A DNA stretch of 64,000 nt from assembly GCF_030161375.1 (NCBI RefSeq), contig NZ_BSSQ01000011.1, positions 1 through 64,000 on the forward strand, given 5' to 3'. This DNA comes from Paenibacillus glycanilyticus (GTDB lineage: Bacteria > Bacillota > Bacilli > Paenibacillales > Paenibacillaceae). Positions 1 through 8,628 of the stretch are shown here, in pieces. The first letter of the stretch is position 1, and the number at the start of each line of letters is the position of its first letter. Made by a program: the position numbers and the translations under genes. The notes beneath the pieces were generated by a model. It had not been told where the DNA came from. It ran no database searches and saw only the letters and a program-made list of their open reading frames with translations.

Positions 1-2
1 GC

Positions 3-1355
3 GCCGAGCTGGCGCGCCGGCATGCGCGGCTGCGCGCTGCCGCCGGCGAGCGCCGCGAGGCTGCTGCCGCCGCGGCGGAAGAGCATGCAGCCGCCGCCCG
101 GCAATGGCGCGGCTGGCTGGAAGCGCTGGCGCTGCCGGACATGTCGCCGGACGCCGCGCTTGAAGTGCTCGATCTCGCCGAGCAAGCTTTGCTCCGGCTC
201 CACGAGCGAGACCGCCGCGCGGCGAAGCAGGCCGCGGCGGAAACCAAACTCGCCGCGTTCGAAGCGCGCGCGGCGGAGTTATGCGCCGCTATGCCTGACG
301 CGGCGCATCGCTTCCCTGCGGAGCCGATGCTTGCGCTTAGGCTCCTGCAGGCGGAGCTGCGCCGGCAAGCCGCGGCGCAGGAAGAAGCCGCTCGTCTGGA
401 TGAGCGGCTTCAAGCGTTGCAAATCGCAATAGCGGCGGAGCAAGACAAGCTGCAGCAACTTGCGTCTGCCATTCGTCAGCTCATGGATGAAGCGGCATTT
501 GACAGCGAAGCGGAATATGCCTCGGTACTCGTCCATCGCGCACGCCTTGCGGCAATCGATCATGAGCGGGACAAGCTGCATATCGAGATCACCGCAGGCA
601 TGTCCGAAGAGCGGACGGCCGAATTGGAACAGCTGCTTGCTAGCCATGACGAAGACGAGATTAAGCTTTTGTGCGAAGAGCTTCAGAATAATACCCGCCA
701 ATTAGAACAGAAGAGAGCAGAGCTGCTTGACCAACGCGGCAGATTGCGCCAGCAGCTGGACCATCTGATGCAGGAGGAGAACCATCGGCAGCTGCTCGCG
801 GCCAAAGAAATGTCCATTGCGCAGCTTGCGCAAGACGCCAATCGGTATGCGGTTCTTTCCGTCAGCATTTCATTGATCCGCGCAACGAAACGGATTTATG
901 AAGAAGAGAGGCAGCCTGCCTTGCTGAAGCTGGCCAGCGAATACGTTCGCAGGCTTACGGATGGGATGTATATCCGGGTGCTTACTACGCCGGAACAACC
1001 TTCCATCCGGCTCGAGACGGCAGACAACCGTCTGGTTGATTCCGTCCTGTTAAGCCGGGGGACCGCTGAATTGGTTTATCTGGCGATGCGGCTGGCGCTT
1101 GCGGCAGAACGAGCAGCAGCAGCGGGTATGCCGCTGCTGCTGGATGATCTATTTGTGAACTTCGACCGTCAAAGGTTGCAGGCTGCAGCCAAGTTGCTTG
1201 GCGAGTTGTCCTTAACGCGGCAACTCGTATTGTTCACCTGTCACGAGCATATCTCTGAAGAAATACAACGCCATATCCCGCAAACACTTCAAATCCGGTT
1301 GCCGAAGAGAAGCCGCAAGCTAGTGAGCCATTCTTCGCCGGATGATCAGAAATAA
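3..1355 (+). CDS. YhaN-like SMC/Rad50-type AAA ATPase, C-terminal part
   Basis: The frame is open from the left window edge, so this is the 3' end of a longer gene. The visible part is a long Ala/Glu/Arg-rich coiled coil followed by the C-terminal half of an ABC/SMC-type ATPase. It has a signature-like stretch (LSRGTAELVYLAMRLAL), a Walker B (LLLDDLFVNFD) and an H-loop-like VLFTCHEH. This combination fits YhaN-type relatives of SbcC/Rad50, which usually pair with an SbcD/YhaO-type nuclease and act in DNA end processing. No partner is visible because the upstream side is cut off. The first ~450 bases are very GC-rich with many Ala/Arg codons, which is common in such coiled coils. Its 3' end overlaps the convergent next gene by 36 bp. 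The family call is good; the exact orthologue is uncertain. Confidence 0.8.
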   Translation, partial: AELARRHARLRAAAGERREAAAAAAEEHAAAARQWRGWLEALALPDMSPDAALEVLDLAEQALLRLHERDRRAAKQAAAETKLAAFEARAAELCAAMPDAAHRFPAEPMLALRLLQAELRRQAAAQEEAARLDERLQALQIAIAAEQDKLQQLASAIRQLMDEAAFDSEAEYASVLVHRARLAAIDHERDKLHIEITAGMSEERTAELEQLLASHDEDEIKLLCEELQNNTRQLEQKRAELLDQRGRLRQQLDHLMQEENHRQLLAAKEMSIAQLAQDANRYAVLSVSISLIRATKRIYEEERQPALLKLASEYVRRLTDGMYIRVLTTPEQPSIRLETADNRLVDSVLLSRGTAELVYLAMRLALAAERAAAAGMPLLLDDLFVNFDRQRLQAAAKLLGELSLTRQLVLFTCHEHISEEIQRHIPQTLQIRLPKRSRKLVSHSSPDDQK

Positions 1356-2357
1356 CCAGCCGAAGCTGATGAGGCCAAAGATCGGATACAACGTGGACAG
1401 CAAGGTTCCAAAACCGATCTGGCTGGCGATATAACAGAAGACAAGAACGCCAAGCGTGAGCAAAGAGCGCGACCACTTCAGCCGTTCCTGCAGTTGCAAC
1501 GTGAGGCCGTAAATGTCGGCAATAAGCGTCGTGAAGATCTCGGCGAAGATGAGAAAGATGTAAATATATTGAACGACGCTGCCTAGCTGCTTCGCAATGC
1601 CGCCCATCGGAATGGCGTATTGCTGAATGCCGGGCATATGGACAGATAACGCAATATGTCCGGCGAGCAGCATGAACCCGATTCCGACTCCCCCTATCCA
1701 GGAACCAAGCTTAATCGTTGCGCGATCTTTGATCTCGGCTCCGAGCGGAACGAGTACGGCCTGGGCCATCGACAGATTAAACGCCGTGTACAGAAACGGT
1801 GAAGCCCAAGCGGCAAATACCGAATGATCGGACGAAATCGTCAGGAATCGGCCGGATTCGGGCGTTTGGAACGTATCCACCATGATGAACACCGTGAACA
1901 GCAGCATAATCGGTACAACAATCGCGTTAACCGTCAGAATCGCTTTCATGCCCTTGCGTAGTAGGAAATAGCAGGCAGCGACGGTGATAATTAATCCGGA
2001 CTGATAGGAAATGTTCCAATTCTCGTAGAAAATGGTGCCAGCCCCGGCGAGCATAACAGCCGTAACGCCAAGCAGGACGACCAGCATGAAATGGCTGATC
2101 CACTTGCCGTATCTGTCGCCAAACAGCGCAATATTCAAATCTTCGTATGATTTTGCCCCGATGTCGCTCGCAATGAGCATCATCTTGCCGCCGAGCCATA
2201 TAAAAAGCGCCGTTGCGACTGCGATCGTCAGAGTACCCCAATAGCCAAACCGGGTGAAAAACTGCAGGATCTCTTGTCCAGTCGCAAAACCAGCGCCAAC
2301 TATGGTCCCGATATAGGTAGATGCAATTTGCAGAACTTTCCCCGTACGCTTTAGCAT
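1320..2357 (-). CDS. YkvI-like integral membrane protein
   Basis: A 345-residue, very hydrophobic protein with about ten predicted membrane segments. The N-terminal stretch IVGAGFATGQEI resembles the unwound first-helix motif of amino-acid/cation symporters of the LeuT/APC fold, and the length fits YkvI-type proteins of Bacillus. The substrate is unknown. The start is supported by GGGAGG about 7 bases upstream of ATG. The gene converges on the ATPase gene and overlaps its end by 36 bp, with no terminator between them, so antisense read-through is possible. Confidence 0.75.
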   Translation of the reverse strand: MLKRTGKVLQIASTYIGTIVGAGFATGQEILQFFTRFGYWGTLTIAVATALFIWLGGKMMLIASDIGAKSYEDLNIALFGDRYGKWISHFMLVVLLGVTAVMLAGAGTIFYENWNISYQSGLIITVAACYFLLRKGMKAILTVNAIVVPIMLLFTVFIMVDTFQTPESGRFLTISSDHSVFAAWASPFLYTAFNLSMAQAVLVPLGAEIKDRATIKLGSWIGGVGIGFMLLAGHIALSVHMPGIQQYAIPMGGIAKQLGSVVQYIYIFLIFAEIFTTLIADIYGLTLQLQERLKWSRSLLTLGVLVFCYIASQIGFGTLLSTLYPIFGLISFGWLFLIIRRRMAH

Positions 2358-2424
2358 GGCCTGTCCTCCCGAAATAACCTTCTATATAAAAGGTATGTCC
2401 AAAGAGGGAAGGGCATGACTGCAA

Positions 2425-3102
2425 CTAGGTTTCCGCTAATAATTTAATGGATACGATTTGATCATGCTCGGGATCCAGATCAAACTTCAGCAAGGAGTTG
2501 TTGCCTTGGTACGAGATGATGTAGCTGTTCTGTGAAGTAGGTTTGCCGAGCGCTTTAACAACCTTATCCGTTTTGTCCTCGACCCCAAGACCGCTAAGCC
2601 CGGTAGTGATGGATCTGTCGTACACTTCAATATATTGAATCGTTTTCTTCGCGTTCATGCCAATGGCGAAACCTTTATATTCATGAACCTCAATCTTTTC
2701 CGACTCATCCTGAAGACTGTAGATGTCATCGGCATTGCCAAATCGCTCCGATACCTTGGTTAAGGAGTCTCCGATTTTTAACCCCATCATTACCGGGTTT
2801 GCGGCATCCCATTTACCAGCGGGATTGGCATTAGATTTGGTGCCGGACGACTCTGCGCTGGTGTCTCCGCCGCTTGGATTGGAGCTGATCGCATTTGGAC
2901 CATCCCCGTATTTCTTCCCCTGCAAATAAGTTTTCTGGGGAGTGTCGCCGGTTCCATACGGATTCGTTTGTTTGCCGGATGATTCATAGCTTGTTTCGGC
3001 GCTGGGGATCCCTTCATTCGTACAGCCAGCTGTAGCTAGAAGTGTAAAAGCCAGGAGTATGGATCCTCTTGCAACATTGTATTTCCGCGATTTGTTGTTC
3101 AT
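2425..3102 (-). CDS. Secreted lipoprotein, unknown function
   Basis: The chosen ATG at 3102 has AAGGAG nine bases upstream; a longer in-frame start at 3183 lacks a good site. The protein begins with basic residues and a hydrophobic stretch ending LLATAGC, a near-standard lipobox, so it is probably anchored outside the membrane by a lipidated Cys. A Ser/Gly/Asn-rich linker follows. The last ~115 residues contain two similar stretches (GDSLTKVSERFGNAD and DKTDKVVKALGKPTS), resembling the repeats of small secreted Bacillus/Paenibacillus proteins that compare gene-duplicated beta-alpha units. No enzymatic motif is seen. It lies upstream of, and in the same direction as, the YkvI-like gene. Confidence 0.7.
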   Translation of the reverse strand: MNNKSRKYNVARGSILLAFTLLATAGCTNEGIPSAETSYESSGKQTNPYGTGDTPQKTYLQGKKYGDGPNAISSNPSGGDTSAESSGTKSNANPAGKWDAANPVMMGLKIGDSLTKVSERFGNADDIYSLQDESEKIEVHEYKGFAIGMNAKKTIQYIEVYDRSITTGLSGLGVEDKTDKVVKALGKPTSQNSYIISYQGNNSLLKFDLDPEHDQIVSIKLLAET

Positions 3103-3310
3103 GCGAATGCGCTCCTTCTCGGCCGCTCTTGCCTGCGTGCTCCTATCTTTATAAACGCCTAAAACTGGAAAAAGTTTCTTCAATATATACCCCGTTACGC
3201 AAAATATCGAAACGTCTCACACCGTGAAAATTTATGTAAATCCCGGGTTGCGTTGTTCGCCTATCCTATGGTAAGTTATCGAAAAGAGATTTTGGTGGAG
3301 GGAATTGACG

Positions 3311-3880
3311 ATGGATATTTTAAAAGAAAGAATTTTGGAGCAAGCATCGGTGCTGTCAAGTGACGTGCTGCGGCTTGATTCCATACTAAACCACCAGGTC
3401 GATCCTGCTCTTACAATGGAAATGGGACATGAATTCGCTAAACGGTTTGCAGACGAGAAGATTACGAAAGTGTTAACGATTGAATCCTCAGGTATTCCCG
3501 TTGCTTTCGCAGTTGCTTATGTATTAGGCGTACCGCTTGTATTCGCACGTCGCAAGAAAACGTTGATTGCGGATCCGGAAGCTTACTTTGAACGCGTACC
3601 TTCCTTCACGAAGGGGATGGTGACCGACATCATGGTATCGAAGCAATTCTTGACGAGCGAGGATAAGGTGCTCTTCATCGACGATATTATTGCGAACGGA
3701 GATGCAGCCCGCGGACTTATAAAAATTATCGAAAGATCCGGTGCGCATCTGGTTGGGATGGGTATTGTATTAGAGAAATCGTTCCAAGCCGGATCGAGAA
3801 CGCTTCGCGAGCAAGGGGTTCGGGTAGAGTCGCTAGTAAATGTTACTTCTTTGAATGATGGGCAAATCCAGTTCGACTAA
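3311..3880 (+). CDS. xpt: Xanthine phosphoribosyltransferase
   Basis: Converts xanthine and PRPP to XMP in purine salvage, in the cytoplasm. The protein aligns from memory along its whole length (189 residues) with Bacillus Xpt: SDVLRLDSILNHQVDP near the N terminus, TIESSGIP, and the PRPP-binding loop VLFIDDIIANGDAARG at about residues 119-134. I chose ATG at 3311, which has GGTGGAGGG 8 bases upstream; an in-frame TTG at 3305 sits too close to that site. In Bacillus xpt is usually preceded by a guanine riboswitch and followed by pbuX. Neither is visible here, so regulation is probably different. Confidence 0.93.
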   Translation: MDILKERILEQASVLSSDVLRLDSILNHQVDPALTMEMGHEFAKRFADEKITKVLTIESSGIPVAFAVAYVLGVPLVFARRKKTLIADPEAYFERVPSFTKGMVTDIMVSKQFLTSEDKVLFIDDIIANGDAARGLIKIIERSGAHLVGMGIVLEKSFQAGSRTLREQGVRVESLVNVTSLNDGQIQFD

Positions 3881-3920
3881 GTTATAATGAGAGTGAAGGA
3901 ACCGAGGGGAGGCAGCGGCA

Positions 3921-4235
3921 ATGATAACTTCTGAATTTTTGACTGGTAAATTAGGTGACGCGAAAGTTCATTTCGAACGCGCGCTGGATTGCAAGCATAC
4001 GGAATTTGATGATTTGTATCCTTATATGATTGAACATCCGCAATTTTTCTGGTACAAGCGTTACGTCGCATGGTCGGAGCTTCTGACCATTGTCAAACTT
4101 TGCGACGAGCTCGGCGAAGAATGGAAAAGCCAATTCACGGAACGTCAGGCAGAATATATCGCCAAACGCGTCATGTCCTCAAGAGTGCTCGACGAATGGT
4201 ATGAAACCAATGATTCCAAGGAGCATGTCGGTTAA
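3921..4235 (+). CDS. Small conserved protein of unknown function
   Basis: A 104-residue soluble, acidic, mostly helical protein with a strong ribosome site (GAGGGGAGG) before ATG. It contains Trp/Tyr-rich stretches (HPQFFWYKRYVAWSEL) and no signal peptide, membrane segment or recognisable catalytic motif. It sits 40 bp behind xpt and 20 bp before the next small gene, with no terminator until 4517, so the three probably form one transcript. I do not recognise the family. Confidence 0.65.
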   Translation: MITSEFLTGKLGDAKVHFERALDCKHTEFDDLYPYMIEHPQFFWYKRYVAWSELLTIVKLCDELGEEWKSQFTERQAEYIAKRVMSSRVLDEWYETNDSKEHVG

Positions 4236-4255
4236 TTGGTTCGGAGGTAAGAACG

Positions 4256-4471
4256 GTGATTAGTGAAGAACAATTAGATCAGTTCCGCGTGAGCGGCGAC
4301 CGGATCCGTGTCGTTCGTGACGAAATGGAAGTTAACGATGTCATTGGAATTGTTGTCGCATGGGATGAGTCGACCGTCGTGATCAGGCGTCACAACAGAC
4401 GGGTCGTCAAGCTAAGCCGTGATTACCGCTTTGAGCTGGCCTCAAGCGAACGCGGCACAACACTTCAATAA
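4256..4471 (+). CDS. Small conserved protein of unknown function
   Basis: A 71-residue protein starting at GTG, with CGGAGG seven bases upstream. The sequence alternates charged and Val/Ile residues (DVIGIVVAWDESTVVIRRHNR), as in a small beta-barrel or Hfq/SH3-like fold. No motif allows a function call. It is the last gene of the xpt transcript, ending six bases before a strong terminator. Confidence 0.65.
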   Translation: MISEEQLDQFRVSGDRIRVVRDEMEVNDVIGIVVAWDESTVVIRRHNRRVVKLSRDYRFELASSERGTTLQ

Positions 4472-4476
4472 CAACG

Positions 4477-4517
4477 AAAAGCAGGAAGCTCTGGTTGACA
4501 GAGTTTCCTGCTTTTTT
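4477..4517 (+). terminator. Rho-independent terminator of the xpt operon
   Basis: A GC-containing hairpin (AAAGCAGGAAGCTCT pairing with AGAGTTTCCTGCTTT) followed directly by a run of T. Confidence 0.9.
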
Positions 4518-4536
4518 AGTTTCGCCTTATTGCAAC

Positions 4537-4578
4537 AAAAAAAAGGTTCCGGCCGTCAACTAAACGGGCCAAAACCTT
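4537..4578 (-). terminator. Terminator of the tRNA-Leu gene
   Basis: On the minus strand, AAGGTTTTGGCC pairs with GGCCGGAACCTT, followed by eight T. It lies just downstream of the tRNA 3' end. Confidence 0.8.
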
Positions 4579-4593
4579 GTTTGTTATGTATGG

Positions 4594-4677
4594 TGCGGTC
4601 GAGAGGACTCGAACCTCCACGGCTGTTACACCACTAGAACCTGAATCTAGCGCGTCTGCCAATTCCGCCACGACCGC
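4594..4677 (-). tRNA. tRNA-Leu (anticodon CAG)
   Basis: The minus strand folds into a tRNA with acceptor GCGGTCG/CGACCGC, T-loop GGTTCGAGTCC, a long variable arm and anticodon stem-loop CTAGA-TTCAGGT-TCTAG, giving anticodon CAG. The long variable arm is as expected for tRNA-Leu. CCA is encoded at 4591-4593. Confidence 0.96.
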
Positions 4678-4700
4678 AAATGTTGTTACCAACGAAGCTT

Positions 4701-4730
4701 ATAATAGCATTATTTTGCAGAATGAGTCAA
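4701..4730 (-). promoter_or_regulatory. SigA promoter of tRNA-Leu
   Basis: On the minus strand TTGACT (4730-4725), an 18-bp spacer and TATTAT (4706-4701), placed 24 bases upstream of the tRNA 5' end. Confidence 0.75.
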
Positions 4731-4819
4731 GCATTTTGTTAAGCTTAAATAAAATTTTCAGCATATTTTACCTCCGTTGGACAAACAATGAAGGAGATAA
4801 ATAGGAAGGAGTGTAGCGC

Positions 4820-5635
4820 GTGAACAAAGCTAGCAGAACAGCCTTGATCGGATTGATGTCTCTTGTAATGTTATTGCCACTAAGCACGGGGCGGGCGAAC
4901 GCCGCGGATGAAACAAGCCAAGCTGCCCGGCAGTTTGCCATTGTCATCGACGATTTCGGCAACGGCATGAACGGCACGGAAGAAATATTGAAGTTGCCCG
5001 TCAAAATTACGGTAGCGGTAATGCCCTTTATGCCAACGACCAAACAAGACGCGGAAGAAGCGCATCGCCTCGGTCATGACGTCATTGTACATATGCCTAT
5101 GGAGCCGAACCAAGGACGCAAGGAGTGGCTTGGTCCCGGAGCTATTACGGCGGACCTTAGCGATGCCGAGATTCGCAAGCGCGTAGAGGAAGCAATCGAT
5201 AATGTTCCGTATGCGGTTGGCATGAATAATCATATGGGCTCCAAGATTACGGCCAATGAACGGATCATGCGGATTGTGGTAGCCGTATGCAAAGAGCGGG
5301 GGTTATTTTTCCTCGACAGCCGTACGACGTTCAAGACGGTAGTGCCGAAAGTAACGGAGGAGCTTGGCGTGCCGGCTCTTGGCAATAATGTCTTTCTGGA
5401 CGATGTATATACGGAGCAGCATGTTGCCAAACAAATGACCATAGCGAAAAAATATTTAGAAGATCACGATACTTGTATCGTCATTGGCCATGTAGGACCG
5501 CCGGGCAAAAAAACAGCAGCCGTCCTCCTAGCATCGATTCCATCCATGCAGTCGAACGGCCATGTGCAATTCGTCAAGCTGTCCAATCTTGTCCCTTCTT
5601 TATCGGGTGATCCATTTATATTGCCGAATCCCTAA
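4820..5635 (+). CDS. Secreted divergent polysaccharide deacetylase-like protein (YibQ type)
   Basis: A 271-residue protein starting at GTG with AGGAAGGAG nine bases upstream. A signal peptide (basic start, hydrophobic stretch, cleavage near GRANA-ADE) sends it out of the cell. The mature part carries the motifs of the divergent polysaccharide deacetylase family: IVIDDFGNG near the start, VAVMPFMP, DVIVHMPMEP, GMNNHMGS and FFLDSRTT. The Asp and His residues in these motifs are the likely metal ligands of a carbohydrate esterase fold. The natural substrate in this family is poorly known; a cell-wall glycan is a reasonable guess. It converges on a cell-wall amidase gene, overlapping it by 36 bp at the 3' ends. 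Confidence 0.88.
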   Translation: MNKASRTALIGLMSLVMLLPLSTGRANAADETSQAARQFAIVIDDFGNGMNGTEEILKLPVKITVAVMPFMPTTKQDAEEAHRLGHDVIVHMPMEPNQGRKEWLGPGAITADLSDAEIRKRVEEAIDNVPYAVGMNNHMGSKITANERIMRIVVAVCKERGLFFLDSRTTFKTVVPKVTEELGVPALGNNVFLDDVYTEQHVAKQMTIAKKYLEDHDTCIVIGHVGPPGKKTAAVLLASIPSMQSNGHVQFVKLSNLVPSLSGDPFILPNP

Positions 5636-6316
5636 GGCAATCGCATTAGCGACGCGAAGCTGTTCACGAGGATTAGTGAGCATCGTTCGGTCGCCTTCAT
5701 GACTGATAAATCCCATTTCGACAATAACGGCAGGCTGATCTACCTTGCGCAGCAAGTAGAAAGGCTTGCCTTCTCGCGGATAAAACGCGGTTTGTTGCTG
5801 TCTGTTTAATGTATCCTGAATGCAAAAAGCGAGAAGGGCACTTTCGCCCGATGACTGGTGTAGAACAAGCGGACCAAATTTGGACGAGTTTTTTGTCCAG
5901 TTCACATGCAAACTGACCAGCATGGTTGTTTCGATTTCATCCGTTAGCTGGCGGCGTTGCGACAAATCCCTTTTGTGTCGGGATCTGCTAATATGCCATC
6001 TGTTGTCGTCGCTTAGCGCATAATCGCCGTTGCGGTTCAGTACCGCCGGAATGCCTTGACTGTTCAGAAGCAGGTACAATTTTTGGGCAACGGCCAAATT
6101 AATGTCTTTTTCGAGCGTTGAACCGGACGTTGCTCCGCCATCGATCCCTCCATGCCCGGCATCAATTAAGACAACTGCCGAGGGCATTGTCCAGCTGTCT
6201 TCGGGTGCATGGGTAAGTTGACCGTGTTCCGCTTCGGGAGCCGCCGCGTCCAGCTGTGTTCCGAAGCTAAGAAAACCGGCCAATAGAAGGGCGGCGGCTC
6301 GCATGATCATGTACAA
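5600..6316 (-). CDS. N-acetylmuramoyl-L-alanine amidase (Amidase_3, CwlD-like)
   Basis: Cleaves the bond between muramic acid and the stem peptide in peptidoglycan. An N-terminal signal/anchor sequence is followed by the Amidase_3 motifs: LIDAGHGGIDGGA (first Zn His), LEKDINLA (Glu ligand), SLHVN (second His) and VEMGFISH with the catalytic Glu. The length (~238 residues) and single domain match CwlD, the enzyme that makes muramic lactam in spore cortex. A cortex role is inferred from this similarity. The start is uncertain: AAGGAGG lies 8 bases before an in-frame TTG at 6316, which I chose; ATGs at 6310 and 6304 are further away, and the upstream ATG at 6334 has no ribosome site. Confidence 0.87.
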   Translation of the reverse strand: MYMIMRAAALLLAGFLSFGTQLDAAAPEAEHGQLTHAPEDSWTMPSAVVLIDAGHGGIDGGATSGSTLEKDINLAVAQKLYLLLNSQGIPAVLNRNGDYALSDDNRWHISRSRHKRDLSQRRQLTDEIETTMLVSLHVNWTKNSSKFGPLVLHQSSGESALLAFCIQDTLNRQQQTAFYPREGKPFYLLRKVDQPAVIVEMGFISHEGDRTMLTNPREQLRVANAIALGIRQYKWITR

Positions 6317-6462
6317 TTTCAATTCCTCCTTCATTATGCCAAGGCGCCGTTATAAAGCAGCTACCGATAGCGTGGCTTAATGAAGGAAAACTCATGCATG
6401 TTTATGTTCTGGACATTCCGGGCAAACTTCTAGTAACAAATAATCGCATGGGGTGATCGAAG

Positions 6463-6651
6463 ATGGCAAATGGACATGATCTGATTAAGTATATGACCGT
6501 GGAATTTGTGAACTATATCGATACGCCAAAGGATGAACGCAAAGCAGCAAAAGCGACAGCCAAAGCTGCAAAAGAGCATTGGCTGTCGCGTTGGTTCGGT
6601 TTTGGCGGGGCCAGCGTGTTGATGTGGATTAAGGGACGTACGAACCGTTAG
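6463..6651 (+). CDS. yqzE: YqzE family small protein
   Basis: A 62-residue protein with the family pattern: a start like DLIKYMTVEFVNYIDTPK, a Lys/Ala-rich middle, and a C-terminal WLSRWFGFGG amphipathic or membrane-associated stretch. In Bacillus, yqzE sits with the comG competence operon. Here it stands alone between two minus-strand genes, so a competence role cannot be inferred from position. The stop overlaps the end of the next convergent gene by 4 bp. Confidence 0.8.
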   Translation: MANGHDLIKYMTVEFVNYIDTPKDERKAAKATAKAAKEHWLSRWFGFGGASVLMWIKGRTNR

Positions 6652-7541
6652 CGATAAAAGGAACCGAGCTCGGCGAGAAGCTTAAGGGGAATATACCTTG
6701 TGCTGGTGCCGAGCTCGTCTGTTTCCAGCGCGGCAAAAACGGTTCCGTCCGTTCCCCAACGATGATAACCGGTGACCGACCATACGTATAACATTTCCTT
6801 ATTGAATCGCTCTGCCGTATATCGGAGCGGCTCTTTCGAACTTAATGCTTTGAGCACAATTCCGATATTCTCTGCATCGGCTGCAATGGGCTTGTCCGTC
6901 AGCCAAGGCATTTTGCTATATGGATCAAACGAACGGCTTTTGACGGCACGGTCGATCATCGCTTCTCCGCCGCTTAGCGCGTATTTGGTCGCCAGCTCTT
7001 TCTCGTCTGCCGCGAGGTTGTCCCAAAGGTCTTGCTGAACAGGCAGCCATTCTCCGCTCATGCCGTCGAGGAACGTATCTTCCGCTGCCGAGTGAATATC
7101 CCAAACCGCTAGCAGCGGATGGATATATAAGGCTTTGTTGGAATCCGAAGAAGATGGAAGTTCAAGCTGCGCCAGCGATTGATGCAGCGTCGTCTGATCG
7201 AATAAGTATTCCCCCGTACCATATTCCCCAAGCACCAATCCGCCATTTTCTTTCGCATGAATAACCAGATAACCTATGGATTGTTCCTGTTGTTTCACAA
7301 TCGCAATCCAGCTATGCGTACCAGGGCCTAGAGGGGCAACGGTAAATTCGGCCGTATTCCATGCCTTGAATTCGGGTAATTTCGCAAGTTCGTTCATCCA
7401 GCCGCGGACGGTGGACTGAAGTTCATTGTCTTGGATGACGGGAGAGGATGGAGCCGGGACTGCTTGAAGGGTAGGAACGGCTACAAGGAACGATGAGGCT
7501 ATGATTGCGGCCATTGCCGCATTTCGAATCCACTTTCTCAT
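6648..7541 (-). CDS. Secreted protein of unknown function
   Basis: About 297 residues. ATG at 7541 is chosen because AAGGGTG lies about nine bases upstream; the longer GTG at 7553 falls inside that site. A typical signal peptide (WIRNAAMAAIIASSFLVAVPTLQA) is followed by a soluble mature region without Cys or repeats. No catalytic motif is recognised. The C-terminal 60 residues (YVWSVTGYHRWGTDG, TSTRYIPLKLLAELGSFYR) look like a compact beta-rich domain. There is no terminator between this gene and the convergent yqzE. Confidence 0.65.
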   Translation of the reverse strand: MRKWIRNAAMAAIIASSFLVAVPTLQAVPAPSSPVIQDNELQSTVRGWMNELAKLPEFKAWNTAEFTVAPLGPGTHSWIAIVKQQEQSIGYLVIHAKENGGLVLGEYGTGEYLFDQTTLHQSLAQLELPSSSDSNKALYIHPLLAVWDIHSAAEDTFLDGMSGEWLPVQQDLWDNLAADEKELATKYALSGGEAMIDRAVKSRSFDPYSKMPWLTDKPIAADAENIGIVLKALSSKEPLRYTAERFNKEMLYVWSVTGYHRWGTDGTVFAALETDELGTSTRYIPLKLLAELGSFYR

Positions 7542-7695
7542 TGTAAGTAACACCCTTTCCTGAATGCTTCTTCTGTTTTTGACATGATCCCATTATATTG
7601 GACAAGCCCGCAGAAGGCTGTTGGAACCTGTCGCGGGCGTGCCTGTATGTACGTTCTTTTTTTGCCGTTTTGCTGCGAATGCCGTCTGATTCTCC

Positions 7696-8628
7696 CTATT
7701 CGATGCCTTCCAGGTGGAAAATACCGCAGTTAATGGCGGAAGCCGTCACACGGGGTTCATATTGCCATCTGATTTCGGTCTGCCGCTGATTGAACTGTTC
7801 CTCGATCGCCGATTTTACTTCTTCCTCGGCTTGCTGAACCATCGGATCGTAATAATGGCGGATCCTCGCAAGTTCTTCTTCCAGCCTTGCAGTCGCGTCT
7901 TCTGCCCACGAATAGTCATATCCTTTCAACTTGCGTTCAAGCGAAGTCTCGACTAAATTTAATGCCTTGGCGAAAGACAGGCCGTTACGTGTCACATGGA
8001 CGTTGGCGGGAAGGCGCGGCGTTAACTTTAGATTTTTCAGCCGGTCATAGAAATTTTCGACGACAAGTCCCGTTGCCAAGGATACGCCATAGCTATGGAT
8101 TTCTTCGCGTTTCCTGTCGCAGGCGAATTCAACTCGCATATTAACGCCAAGCCACTGGGTATACGGCGTCGACTGGAAAGGCGTGTTGGATCGCCGTTCC
8201 GGCTCTTGGAACAAATTGACGTAACTCCCCGAGTTTTTGGCTGCGCCAAATAATTGCTCCAGCTTGCGCGAGCCAAAGTAAAGGTCTTCCCGATGCGTCC
8301 GGACACCGTTTGCAAGATTGTTGTTGACGAATCCGAAGGACCGGTTAAGGGCGGCATCTACCGCAGATGTGGCTGGAGCCGGCGCCAATGCCGGGGCGTT
8401 TACGTTGTCCTCGTATTTCTCCTGGTCCGTTACGAACAAATAGGTCATCGTCTCCGGTTCGGAGCCTGTTCGGTCAACAAAACTCCAATAAAATGGCCGG
8501 TTTGTCAGCTCGCGATCGGCAACGGGAGAGAGCTTAACCTTGAAATGGGCTGGCGATTTCTCCAATATGGCGCATTGGGTCGCCTCTAAATACCGCTGTA
8601 CATATTTATGAACCTGCTTCGAATTCAT
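7696..8628 (-). CDS. yqhG: YqhG family protein
   Basis: A 310-residue soluble protein that resembles Bacillus YqhG along its length: N-terminal HKYVQRYLEATQCAILEKSP, middle TRNGLSFAKALNLVETSLE, and an acidic helical stretch ARIRHYYDPMVQQAEEE. The biochemical role is unknown. The start codon overlaps the stop of the SNF2 helicase gene (ATGA), with GAGGTGAAG before it, so the two are translationally coupled. This pairing is conserved in Bacilli and suggests a shared task with the helicase. Confidence 0.88.
   Translation of the reverse strand: MNSKQVHKYVQRYLEATQCAILEKSPAHFKVKLSPVADRELTNRPFYWSFVDRTGSEPETMTYLFVTDQEKYEDNVNAPALAPAPATSAVDAALNRSFGFVNNNLANGVRTHREDLYFGSRKLEQLFGAAKNSGSYVNLFQEPERRSNTPFQSTPYTQWLGVNMRVEFACDRKREEIHSYGVSLATGLVVENFYDRLKNLKLTPRLPANVHVTRNGLSFAKALNLVETSLERKLKGYDYSWAEDATARLEEELARIRHYYDPMVQQAEEEVKSAIEEQFNQRQTEIRWQYEPRVTASAINCGIFHLEGIE

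Noticed and set aside
1320..1355. Two 36-bp convergent 3' overlaps (here and at 5600-5635) as a possible regulatory pattern
   Set aside because: The equal length seems a coincidence; the sequences are unrelated, and convergent overlaps are common in compact genomes.
3181..3310. Purine riboswitch expected upstream of xpt
   Set aside because: I could not find the conserved core or the paired loops of the purine aptamer; only a weak promoter-like sequence is present.
4419..4804. Short plus-strand ORFs across the terminators and tRNA-Leu
   Set aside because: They read through a tRNA gene and two terminators and lack ribosome sites.
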